Shown here piece by piece: positions 46,820-58,526 of a DNA stretch of 64,000 bases. The stretch is from Chloromonas sp. AAM2. Its lineage: Eukaryota; Chlorophyta; Chlorophyceae; Chlamydomonadales; Chlamydomonadaceae. The stretch lies in the NCBI GenBank assembly GCA_004335635.1, contig QAXH01005640.1, positions 1 to 64,000 on the forward strand, read 5' to 3'. Positions within the stretch are counted from its first letter, which is position 1. Every line of letters begins with the position of its first letter. The notes under the pieces were generated by a model. The model saw only the letters and a program-made list of their open reading frames with translations. It had not been told where the DNA came from and did no database searches. A program made the translations under genes and the position numbers.

Positions 46820-49105
46820 CTGCAGGCAAAGCGGTCATGCAGGGATTGCACAATGGTGCAGAAAATAAGCAATTTGAGTGTTGCAAGGGTGTACGTTGAA
46901 GAGCATCTGTGGGTGACTGCACGGCATGTTGTTGAATCAGGTGATCGAGGCGCTGGCTTTGTGTCAAGCTGGTCAGGCATGCTTGCAGGTCTCCATGTTG
47001 GGTGACCCACCTGCGTCATATCCCCCATCTGCAAGCACAAACAGCAGTAAACAACCTGGTACTACATGACATAAACACAACTGTGCTGCGAGTGCAACTA
47101 CTAGGGCTGCCCTCCCTGGTGCGTGTCTATGGCCGCTGTGACTGCCAATGTCAATGTCAAACCACGAAGGCACTCACCTGGTATCAAGCACCTGCAATGG
47201 ATTTGGAGCAATGCGATGTGTCAGAGAAAGCCTTACGCATGGGGAAACAGAAAGCGAAAACTGAGGTCGACAACGTACCAGTTCCAGGCATCGGGGTTAT
47301 CAACGCGATGGTCGTATGACGCATTCTCAACCAAGCAAACGTTGTTGCCTTGTGACATTGTGGCTAGGCTGGGAACGTCTGCTTTCCGCAGGCTGCTTAC
47401 GTCGGAGCTCGTGCTCGGCCTGATTCCATAGGCAGCTCCAGCCTGTGCATCAGGCCCATCAGGTTACAGTGAACTCAACAACACAAAAATCACGGGAAGC
47501 TCAACGGCACAGAACGCCGGTTTCTTTACTCTACGGTGTCAAAGGAAATCTCTGTGGTAGAAGGGCTGGTAGAATTCATCTGGTCTGTTGGGGGTTGATT
47601 GTCGCTTCCACCGTGATAGAAGGGCTGGTCGTTATTGCGGGTAACAATTATGACGTGATTGAGTAAATGCATGAAAAAGCTCGGATGGTGTCGATTAGCA
47701 GCTCTCAAATCTCAGATTTTGCTGCTTGTTAACGGCCTGTGCTGGTCGGCTGGTGGGGAGCTCGCGTGTTCTGAGCCTAGGCTCGAGCCAATGCGAACAA
47801 CCCTAGGCGCTACAGCGGACCGGATGCCAAAGCTTGCTATGCTTGTTCCTTGGAAAGTATTAAGGCACCATCACTAGTTCGGCTACTCGAATGAGTGAGT
47901 TCGGAGAGGCAAACGCAACCTCCGCCATCTCGGAGTCTTCGCCTGATCACTTTTCCGCTCCGCCATGCGGCTGACAGACCCAGCCCAAAACGCACCGGCG
48001 AGCTCTTATTGGCCCTTGTGCAGATTCCTGAGCTTTCTGCGAGCTTCCATGAGCTTTCAGCAGCTACTCGACCCTTTGTGACCGTTCATCGTTATAAACA
48101 CGGCAAATGACACCCCTAGTCTACCTGGGCCTGTCAATGCCGTTGATGCCGTCATTTCCACACACAAACGCAAAACGCAAGATTGTGCTTGCCCTTCTCC
48201 TTGCTGGATGCTTGCTATGCTTGATCACTTGCTTGATAACCATGTGCACAGGCCTTACTTTCGTAACTATTCACAGGCAGTGCTTTTTTTGCTTTGGCAT
48301 GTCTTATGATGCAAGCCCGCTCCCCCACCCATTTGCCGTGAACGGATGGTATTTTTTGCAGTACACGAAGTTGTCTGTACGTATGCAGCAGTGTTCCAAA
48401 TTTCATTTCGGCAAAGTCCACTTTCGGATCTCAAGCTTTACAATGGCCGTCCTGGACCTCAGGTTTGGAATCGCACATTGCAAAAAGTCGGATTGATCAT
48501 CCCTTGCTCAGGGTAGGTCAGGATCCCGACCTGTTCTCAGGGCAGAGAACACAGGGTTTGTTGTTGGTCATCTGGTTATCAGCAAAAATCTGGGCCGACA
48601 TCACGCCTTTATGCAGCTTGCATCGCCCACAGAAGCTGGCCAGGGTCAAGCAAGTCACGTACCCGTTTATGCAAGGTCTGGCTATGCATGCAGAGCTGAA
48701 AGCGCAATCAAGCGTCGGCGACACGCACCGCTTCGCTTTTGATTGTACCAAAGCAAAGGATTCCTTTTTGCTGTTTGCCTGCTTGCCTGCTTGCCAAAGA
48801 ATGAGCGATACTCGGGCCTGCGAAGCAAGCAAACAAGCCGCACCAGCTCAAAGCAGGTGGCCACGGTTATGCGTTTGGTCAATGTACACCTGTTGGGCCT
48901 GCCTGGAATTTCCAACCAAAACCGTTGGCACATATGACTCATGTGCCAAGCTCCAAAACGATTGTTTGCGTGGATTTTGAGCACATCTCATAACGCTTGG
49001 TGCGCAGTACAAGCTAAATGCAAGGGTACAGCCCTGTCGGACATAAGGCAGTTTGCAACCGTCCACATTTCAAGCGCTGCATTCCATCCACGCACTGTGC
49101 CATTG
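46820..49105. other. Divergent intergenic region between antiporter and bestrophin-like gene
   Basis: The antiporter's first exon(s) should lie in its left part; a candidate ATG followed by a GT donor is near 47030, but I cannot prove it. The right part (48579-48890) is the second copy of the dispersed repeat and ends about 215 bp before the bestrophin-like start codon. Confidence 0.45.
48579..48890. repeat. Dispersed repeat, copy 2 (partner at 26312-26603)
   Basis: It shares the ordered blocks GCAGCTTGCATCGCCCACAG, CACCGCTTCGCTTTTG and GAGCGATACTCGGGCCTGCG with the copy at 26.3 kb. A 171-codon plus-strand open frame crosses it, but the two copies do not keep one common frame throughout, so coding is unproven. 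Confidence 0.75.
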
Positions 49106-52100
49106 ATGGCGCTCATGAAGCACTCGATTTCCGCACAGGGCGCAATTTATAATGGCCACAGAACAGCGCCACTTGCCAGTGGCGTCCGGCCACCATTGGC
49201 GCTCGCGAAAGCAGCCGGTGAGCGGACGGCGGGAGGAGGGTCTGCTGACAATCTGCTCTCCATCGACGATAATGATGTGGTCACCAACGAGGACAGACAA
49301 CGGCGGGAAAGACATGTGTTTACCTTTCGCCGGTGGCATGTACATCGGAATAGCAACGAGGTGAGTCTGTACTCTTCTGGGCCAAATCCAAAGTCGAGGG
49401 ACGGGGGGCGTAACGCCCTGGGGAGGTGGCAGGAAGCCGCCAGGCCCTGGGGAGGCACGCTATATTGTGGAATGGCTGCACGGAACGCCCGGGTAGCAGT
49501 CTGGTACAAGCTTTGGCCAGGACCAGGCCAGCTTCCAGTACCTGCTCCAGCTTTACTCGCCTGGGTGGCAGTCTGGTACAAGCTTCTGCCAGGACCAGGC
49601 CTGCTTCCAGAACCTGCACCAGCTTTACTCTTACAATCGCATCAATTGGCACTGCAGTTGGATACCCTGCCCTTCTACGTGTAATCCACTGACTAGTTGG
49701 AGTCTGTCAGATGCACTGTCCTCTCCCTCTGCAGCTGAACGAAAGGGCCATAGCAATGAAGACTGTTGTGAGCCAGTCAAGCAGCCGGCTCAACTCATTC
49801 CTGCAGAATGTGATGTTTACTCGAGGCAGGCCAGTTTGTGTTCCTCGAGGTAGGCCAGGGCAACATCAGCAGCATGTGTCGCTGCTCTGCGCATATGCAG
49901 CGGTACATGCGCCACATGAAGGGCATGCTCACTTCCATCACATGGAGGAACCTCACTCCCCCAATGTCAGCAATTACTGCTGTGGCTGTAGCCAATGGAT
50001 GCTACCAGACACTGCGTGAGCAAGGCTTCCTTCCGGAAAACTTCCCTCTCCTACAGCTTTCAGACGGTGTGTGCCACAAGACGGGGATGCCAGCGCACTG
50101 TGTGGGAGCTCATGTCTAGTCCTGCTGCAGCCTAGCACGCCTGCAGGCTGTGCAAACAACAGGCAACTGTAGTTTCCATCGTCTACGCGGACGTAGTTGA
50201 GCAGATTCATTTTTTTTTACTTCATTGTGTCAAGTTACTGACTAAAAACATCTGCTGCACACTCGTATTCAAACCTAAACCTCACCTGCTCTCTGACGGA
50301 CATACATAAACACGTGCAAGGCTGTATACTTCAGATGCACACTGATTTTCTCAGTAACTCAGCAGTTTCCACTCAGTTTCCACTCATTTCTACGTTCCAC
50401 TCGCATCTACAGTTCGAACTCGTGTTCCTATTCATTCTGCTACATGTGGCATGTTGACACAGTGCGGTGCTGCTTGCACGCATCAACATAGTTTTGAGTT
50501 GTACACTTTGACTTCCACGCACTCACGCACTAGACATCGTGTCTGATGCAGGGCCCCTGGAGCTGACCTCCTTTGCCCTGTCGCTGCTCCTGGTGTTCCG
50601 CACTGACTCCTCCTACAGCCGCTGGACCGAGGCGCTGGATGTGTGGTCCAACGGTGAGGCGCACACGGCAGGGCAGTGTGCGAGGCAAATGAAATGTGTG
50701 GTCAAGCAATGAGGCAGATCAAACAGGGCAATGTGTGTGTCAAAATAGGGGAGCGTCAAGGTTTGATCAGCACGTTTGGTATGGTGAAGCGCTTGAGGCA
50801 AACCAGAGGTCTGCCTGTGTGTTTGAGGCAAACCAGAGATGTGCCTGCGTGTGCGGGGCACACAGGGAGGCGTTTTAGCATGCACACTTGATTAGGCTTG
50901 GCTTGATTAGGCTCGTGCCAGAATGGTATTTGTGTGGGTTTTTCTCCAAGCCCAAGCTCTGATAGGTAGCCAACCCTGCTGCATGCTTGCGCAAGTCCTG
51001 CCTCGGTCTAAATTTACCCTTGCTGCTACTTTATGCACCATTTGAAACAATGGCATGAGCAGGCCCAGACCAGTATGGTGATGAGGGACATCATCAGACC
51101 ATTATGATGGGCCAGCCTGTACTGTATTGTTGCCAACACTGCAAGCGTTGTGTGTTTGCGCAATCTCAGCCTGAGTTTCTCCTTGCTGCCGCTTGATCTC
51201 TCTTCAGTGCGCAACACGAGCAAGGACATTGTGCGTGACGCCGTGTGTTGGGTGAAGGACCCTAGCCTGCTCAGCGCCATCGTGCGGTGGACACTCACAT
51301 ACGCGCACAGCCTGAAGGTAGAGCTGTACTGGGGCAGGGGCATGTGGCACAGGCATGCTTATCGCACTGAGTGATAAAATAGTAGCTTCCAGGGCCTTGT
51401 TTGTGAGGGCCTTGACTGTTAATCTCAGAATATGCCAAGCCTCCTTGAGGGGTGGGGTGAGATACGGGTGCAGCGTTTGTTGTTAGGCATAAACAATGAT
51501 CCATACGATGTTGGTATGTAGGAAAGGTACAGCCTGTTGCTGTGTGCTCTGTTGACATGCCCCTCAGGTTTATTTGCGCGAGAATGGCGACATTGACACG
51601 GCCACAGTCAAGCTGCTGCTCAAACATGAGCACAAGCAGTTTGTCAACCTGTGCCGGGACACCAGGTGCGAAGAGAGGGGTGTTGGGCACGAGGGGGAAG
51701 TCAACTCTTGAGAGGAACCAGTGCTGGTGTGTGTGTGGGCTGATCCGCAGCCGCACCTGCTAGTGCGGCCACGTACCAATGCTCGTGACCACGATTGCCT
51801 GGGTGCTGCCAATGAATCGTCAAGTCAACACACAGCGTCAAAGCGTGACTGCCTTTGCCCTGGTTACCCTGGTGCTGCAATCAAAACATGAGTAGCACAA
51901 CGTTTGTTTGTTGCTGACTCTGCGTGTGCCTGCAGTTCTGCATACCCCCAGTACGCGCTACATGTGCTCACACAGGGTGAGGGGCGCACGTACATGTGCA
52001 CCATGGCGCTGCATACCCACGCATTGCAACCTTGCCACTGCTGCTGTAGCCCTGCTCTGCCACAGCAGAGCACACACGCACCTGCAATTGCCTGTGCGTT

Positions 52101-53813
52101 GGTTTGTTCGCTCGTGCCATCCAGTTTCCTGCTTGTGGCCTGCCCAACGTCTGTCACTAAACCATCGGCCAAACCACACACAATTGGACATGGCCTTCAC
52201 TGTTCGGTTGACTGTGTGGCTGTGTGTGCAGCGGTTGCGCGCGCCGGGCTGTTCCCGAACCGGGAGGACCGGCTCCTGACGGGATTGGCCAATCTCAACA
52301 CGTGCATAGGCTCGTGCGAGAAGCTGCTGCGGTACCCCATCCCGCTCTCGTACACACGCCACACGTCGAGGTTCATGGTGAGGCACCAAGGGGGTGGGAG
52401 ACTAGTCCTGGTACCACGGACAGTGAACTATCGTAATTGCCAAGATCAAGCAGAGAAGCCAGTGGGGCTCTACTCCTTGTGGTTGGGCCTGAGAATGCCA
52501 ACTTTTTTGGGGGACGTTTGCAAACACGTGGTTGCCCAACCATTATGTTCTTATTGCACCTGGTTGCACCATGTCCCGTAACCCAGGTGTCGGTTGACCA
52601 GCCGTGATGCGTCGCCTGCTGCCTGTGCAGATCATCTGGCTGGCGTTCCTCCCCCTGGCTCTGTGGGACGACGCCGGGTGGGCCTCCGTGCCCATCACCA
52701 CCATCATCTCATTCCTGCTGCTGGGTGGGTGGTGGCACATGTACACTACAGGGACAACCAAGAGTTCTGGGTGGCTACGCAAGACGGGCAGTTCGTTTAG
52801 CCTTGTGGCACTGCCATGCTTTCAATGCTAAGGCTACGCCAGTCGATGATTTTGTCATCATGACCAGCATTTCCTGACACCTGACAACAGTATGCCTGAT
52901 GTCTGGCATTTTTCTGAAAGGGCATGTACTGATCTGTCACTCTGCAGGCATTGAGGAGATTGGTGTTGCCATTGAGGAGCCCTTTGCCCTAATTCCCCTG
53001 AAGGACATAGTCAAGGACATCGAGAGGGACCTATGGGCCATCGCAGCAAGCCGCAAAGAGGTGAGCGATGCAGACGCACTGACGAATCAACGACGAACAA
53101 CAGACGAATCCTCCGGTGTCTGTGCACGATCCCGGCGCGCTCATGTTCTCCTGGCGTCGGCAAGTATCTGTTGGCTTGTGTCTTGTAGGTGTCGCAGCTG
53201 CTCGACTTGTCCCTGTCCTTGGGCGCTGGAGACACCCTGAAGGAGATGATAGCGAACTCACTCGGCGATTGCGGCCCAACACCGCCCTCGCCGCCCGCTA
53301 ACGGTTTTGATGCAACCAACTCGCAACTCGACTGGGCAGCCACAACATCGCCTGTGACGGCGCCCCTGGCCCACGCCTCACATGTTGCCCCGCACGCGCC
53401 TTCACCCTCACCCCCGCCAGCGGAAGGCCACAATGGCAACGGCCCACCGCACTGCCAGGTGAACTGTGAATCGCACCGTGTTGAAGCTGGCCGCTTGTTC
53501 TGATGTGTTTGTGTACCAGGACATCGTTTGTGTCATGTTCAACCTCTGCACATCGTCAAGCATGTCCAACTGGTTGCACAACCTGCAGGAATTGGCCTCA
53601 CTGGGCAGCGCTCATGCAGCGGAGGGCCGTGTGGGCGGTGGGTCGTCTGCAGACAATCACGACAGCCGGCGTGACCAGTTCAGGGACGTTGCCGCAGTGC
53701 TTGCGAATGTTGCACGGCTGGAACAAGCCACAGAGAGCGTTCTCTTCGACTCAATGGAGGAGCTACCGTCAGAGCAACCCCTGGTCACATCGAACCGTTC
53801 TGGCTCGGCGTGA
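49106..53813 (+). CDS. Bestrophin-like (UPF0187) anion channel
   Basis: Eleven phase-consistent GT-AG exons: 49106-49360, 49901-50066, 50552-50653, 51208-51317, 51568-51665, 51936-51976, 52232-52377, 52631-52724, 52948-53060, 53189-53458, 53520-53813, giving 562 residues. Residues 1-60 form a leader that may be a plastid transit peptide. Hallmarks in order: HVFTFRRWHVHR (70-81), first membrane helix with PPMSAITAVAVANG, FALSLLLVFRTDSSYSRW (about 147-164), LNTCIGSCEKLLRYPIPLSY, second hydrophobic pair with WLAFLPLALWDD and VPITTIISFLLLG, then GIEEIGVAIEEPFALIPL. The family forms pentameric anion channels. Plant and algal members sit in thylakoids (chloride, or bicarbonate in the carbon-concentrating mechanism). 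Residues after about 375 form a Pro/Ser/Ala-rich tail longer than the core requires. The Met at 49115 is an alternative start. It is divergent from the antiporter. Confidence 0.9.
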
Positions 53814-56215
53814 TCAATCAATAAGCAGACAGCGCCTCGCTGCCTTGGTCCTACCCACGCGCACAGCGCATTGATTGGCTCACTAGGCCAAGCAGGCCGG
53901 GCAAAGCAGCATGTGCCTTTGAGGTCTCTGGAACCCACGCCTTGGGGGTTAGGCAGAATGGCTTGGAAACAGCACGGAACGAATTGCCAATCAGAGTAAA
54001 CCGCCAGGATGTTCTGTCTACCCAGCGGTTCCAAACAAACGTCATGCTAGACAGAGGCGCACGTGCCCAGGGTGTGGCCAAGAGGGTTGGCAAAGTCTGG
54101 ACTGCCACTGACAAGGGCACTCGCGCTCACAGCACAAGCTTGGGGCAAGCCTTACAATTCGTAACAAGCCGCTGCAAGAAGCACAGGCTTGATATGTGAT
54201 TCCACCTGCTTTTACTGAACCTGTTCATTGCTTACGTATTGCTGTAGTCAGGCTGACAGCTAGGCGGTGGCAGGTTGAAGGCAGCTGAAATAACAGCTTG
54301 AGCGTTGTGGTCTGTTCGCCCATTATTTGCTTGCAATGGTGATCGGCATGGCAGACTCGTAATCCTTAACTTTTTCTTGAAGCTCAGAGTTGTCAGGGGC
54401 GTGATCATCGCAGTCTGAAAACCATGTCAATACTCATGGGCTCACTGTCAGCGCTGGTGCTACCGGCAATGCTGCGGCTGGATGAGTTGACTTCTGATTG
54501 CTCGTATCACATTCTATGAGAGAACGCTATGGATTGCAGGATGGCAGGAATGCATCCAATCCAGGGTTGACTGATCGGAACAAACTTGGAAACATTGGGC
54601 ACTGCTGTACGACATGGTGCGTGCAGTATATTCATTTGTACTGCCTTGATAATATCTGGCTACTGTTGCCATCTTACCCTGCCTGTTATGGACTGGGCTG
54701 TACTCCAGAATACACATGCTACCCTCGCCACCTGAGCGCGTCTCTTGCAATGCTTATTTGTGCTGTCATGGCTCTCTTGGAGTGTTGTAGAACGCCTTGT
54801 GATTTCCTCTGCCAACCACATGGGCTGGAAGATCAGTTGCATTGCCTCATTGCGCACCTGACAGGTTGTGGGTGGCATGAAGGGAGGATTAGGCCACGGG
54901 AGTGCACCGTGTGGTCGGCCCAGGCGCGAAAGGATTGGTTTCTTGCTGCAGTTGCTCTTCGTCACATTTCACAATGCAAAGCGGTCGCTTTTGCACAAAG
55001 CGAGATGCCTGTTTGATGAGAGGTGCAGTCTGTGGGCTTCTGTGATACTTTATCATTCTTTAAATTCTTTGGTTGGTAGAGGCTGGCACAGTGCTCTAGC
55101 TGTTCAAATGCTGCCTGCTAACATGCGCTTTGGTGCATGCTATGTGTGCTGTTTGGCTGCAACTGGTGAAAGGGGCAAATAGGTCTGTCTTGTGGCGCAA
55201 CTGTGTTTTCAGGACACCAGTTGTCGGGCCCTCTTTTATTTTTAAGTGTTGGTCTTGACAGTTTCGGCTTTGTGTTTGTTCCGCACGACAGCTCAGACTT
55301 CAGCCTGAAGGGCTCTCTCCTTTCTGTCCAGCACCCATATTCTAGCACCAGGTACGTGACACCTCACTGGTGTCATTGGCAAGTTGATCAGACAACAAAA
55401 GAGGGGTTGCGTTGCAACAATACACTGGACAACGCTGCACCAGCCCTGACCAGCGCTCACCGGAAGACGAATGTTAAGCCAGTTGTCGCCTTTGATTTGA
55501 GCAATTGATGCTATGCAGGAAAAGAAAAAAAGGTGTTTGCCAGTTCTGGGACAAATTGACGACAATGTTTGCAAGGACTCAAGGGCCTTCACCTGTATGT
55601 GCTGGTTTGTCCAACGTCGGTTGTCCAACGTTTGTCCCCTGGTAAACACCTCCTCTGATGTTACACCATCATGGCAGTTTAGATAACACAATGTGCAACG
55701 CTAACCTGCTTTGGACCATTTCGCTGATCTCAGAACTACCATATGAAACCAGTGGTAGCTTCAAGGCATTCAAAGGACAAAGGTTGTTCCAGGATGCATC
55801 ATCAAACTGTTTGGGTGTTCAGTCCAAATCAGTGCACACGTGGGCTTACTTCCTTTTTATCTCAGAGCGGCAGTAGAGCAACAACGGATTGGGTAGAATG
55901 TGCAACAATGCCACCAATTAACATACTGACGACAAAATGAGGGAGCCTTCGTCCCTAGGTTGTAGCATTGCGGCAGGTTCTGCAGTCCAAACTCAGGTCC
56001 AAAGCTGTGTCAACATGTTCTTATTGTCAAGCATCTTCAAGCTGCAATGGAGGAGCAACGGATATAGTATGACAATGTGCAGCAGACCTACAACATGCGG
56101 GCACAGCAATTGTATGCTGTAACAACTTGAGATTACGCACACGTGCCACTGGTGACAGTGACCACAGGCCATGACAGCAACCACGCCACCACGTGGCCGT
56201 GCTGGACTACTGAGT
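53814..56215. other. Intergenic stretch, one repeat copy, no supported gene
   Basis: Open frames up to 172 codons (54498-55016) have no motif or splice context I can defend. One copy of the TTTGCCAGTTCTGGGACA family lies at about 55515-55556. Confidence 0.5.
55515..55556 (+). repeat. Copy of the TTTGCCAGTTCTGGGACA core
   Basis: GAAAAGAAAAAAAGGTG leads into an exact TTTGCCAGTTCTGGGACA and AATTGACG, the same A-tract plus core plus AATT layout as at 16.99 and 19.56 kb. Confidence 0.8.
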
Positions 56216-57326
56216 TCAATTGAGCATAAGACCAATGGCCAGCAGCACTGACAGCTTCACAACGGCCAGTGCCCCTGTGACAGCATGCAGTGGGCTCTTG
56301 GGCACCATCTTGCCAGCTATGACGTCTGCAGCTCGTCGCATGAGCCCCGGCATGACCCAGACGGTTTCCAGCGCCACGCATGCAGCGGGCAGCAGGGCCC
56401 ATGCACCCAGGTCTGTCGCGCCAATGGCGTAGGCGTAGACAAGTGAGGTCGCTGCCGGGATTTCAAGCTTGTTTAGAGCGCTGCACGTGCACACCAAAGC
56501 TAGATTGAGTGCAATGGGATCGTTCATACATGCAGGCAATTTGGATAGCTTGCACACTACTGCAGTTCTAGAGGTTGCGCTATGCAAGTGCAGCTTGGTG
56601 GCATGCCGGTCACCACGACAGCGCACGCACCTGAACACATGTCGGCCCACATCCAGGCCCACAGGCCGTGTGAGGGTGGGAGCTTGGAACTTGACAGGGG
56701 CCTCGACAAACCCAATGGCGGCTGCTCCGCCAAACCAGATGAGGGACAGGTTGTGCACGGCGGACCTTACACTTTCAACCCTGGATATAAACATGCAGGG
56801 CAACGCTCGGCCCGCTGTGCCTACGCGGGCGGGGCTGCAGTGACAGCCCTTGCGCATTACAGGGGGCGCTGCAGTATGATACAGTAGACAGGTCTATTTT
56901 TGCGTTGCAATGAGCTGACATGGGCAGGAACCAAAAATGCTCTTCCTGTGCAGGTCCTGGAGTTCCCAGAGTGGCTGACCATTCGTAGCCAACGTGTAAT
57001 AGCGGGAACTGCTTTCCTGAAGTTTCTGCATGTCGCCTGTTGTGTAAAGGTGGGCGTGCGTTAGACACCCGCCTTGTAACAGGGTCTAAGCTGAAGTGTG
57101 CCAGCGACAAAGCCGCTGCCGCCCCAGTCAAGACCTTGAGGCTGCTGACTCCGTGCTTTTGAACCAGAAAATTGTGAACACCGGCCTTCCGGCTCTTGGG
57201 AGTTTCGCTGCTGGGGGAAACGGATGACATGGCGAGACAGGTGGGCCTGCGCTCTACGCGAACGCACAGGCTCAGTTGCGTGCAGCACAGAATGCGAGTT
57301 CGTGTGAAAGACGCCAGCTGCATCAT
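56216..57326 (-). CDS. Conserved small membrane protein with organelle-type leader
   Basis: Exons 57326-57073, 56780-56631 and 56480-56216 join in phase to give about 222 residues. Residues 1-60 are basic and Ser/Thr/Cys-rich (LASFTRTRILCCTQLSL), consistent with a plastid or mitochondrial leader. The core has a hydrophobic helix with HNLSLIWFGGAAAIGFVEAP, the motif VKFQAPTLTRPVGLDVGRHV, then ALNKLEIPAA, and three more hydrophobic helices, the last ending at the C-terminus (AVVKLSVLLAIGLML). The E-A-P-x-K-F, G-L-x-x-G-R and A-L-N-x-x-E pattern looks like a conserved family of unnamed small membrane proteins that I know from bacteria and algae, but I cannot name a function. The donor of exon 1 is read as GC (ACAAG|GCGGGT) to keep phase and is the weakest point. 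Confidence 0.6.
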
Positions 57327-58526
57327 CGCCAAAGCAGAGTTGACCAAGAACTTCCGGAACTGCTAATCATCACAACGTCATCACAAGGCAGAAGTGTAAG
57401 AAGTGTGAGTAGATTAGCAGCGGCATGTGCAACACCAGATGGGACCAGGGAAGGGATTTTGCATCAAAGATGCGGATGAACAGAGTCGATCGTCCGGTGG
57501 TAGCAGGCAATTGCCCTACGAACAGGCCTCGAAATTCTCTCGTAAACAGGTTTGGAAACCAATGTATCACGTCCAGGTTGGCTGCGATGTTAGCCTGCTT
57601 CTGCTTGGCCTTGCAACAAAAGCAGTCGAACAGGTGTTCAGGTGCCCTGTGTTGCGTTCGTTGCAGTTACCGCAACAGCAGTTCCCTTGGAAATCATGGT
57701 GCTGTCTTTAGCTTGCTGCTCGCCAGGTTGCAGACGCGGGTGTCCACACGAGCATGGGCACCCATGATGCCATACCTCTCCTCGGGTGGCTTGCAACAAT
57801 AAAAATCGTGCTGTAATTACCATTACAGAGGAAGACAGTAGGATGTGTACTCGGCATCCGTGATGCCTGCATGAGCCAGACTAGAGTAAAAGTGCTGTTT
57901 GGATGGCAGGGTGTAGTCTAGCTTGTCCATGCCATCAAACCAACCCTGTATCAACCCTGCTGGCAGGCGGCATCTGAAAGAGGTACATCATAGGAACGCA
58001 AGTCAAAGACACAAAGCTGTACAACAAAAGTAGAACACCTGCTGTCTATCTGTATCGTGTTTATGACAAGTATCTGGTCAAGCAACCTACTCTCTCTCTC
58101 TCTCTCACTCATTCGCAGCTAGTAGATCAGGGTCACAACTGACTATGACAAGAGGCCAGCGCTCAACAGTGCACCTAGATTGCGCCGACACGATTCGCAC
58201 TAAGCCAAGGAACCAAGCTAGCTAGTAATGGTGGCAACACACTCTGGTGGGCAACAGTACACTCGAAAGAAGCAAGTTTGCAGACAACATGTCACTCAGA
58301 CCGTGCTCTGCTCCACAAAGTTGTCAACAGCCAACATATCGGCAACATCTCACAGCATTGCTAGTGCGTGGCTGGGCGAGGTTTAATAGCATTCCAGGCA
58401 GTTCGGCGGTATGGGTGTTGTGACAAACGCCATGCAAGTATTGCACCATGTTTGTTGGCACGGCGAGGCAGTGAATTTCGCAAGGTCGTGTGACAAGGAC
58501 AAGAAATATGCACGTCAAATTGTAAA
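57327..58526. other. Intergenic stretch, no supported gene
   Basis: Only short overlapping frames and a (CT)n run at about 58089-58107. It separates the membrane-protein gene start from the helicase 3' end. Confidence 0.5.

Noticed and set aside
54498..55016. 172-codon plus-strand frame
   Set aside because: Composition is Cys/His-rich and irregular, with no domain or splice support; likely a chance frame.
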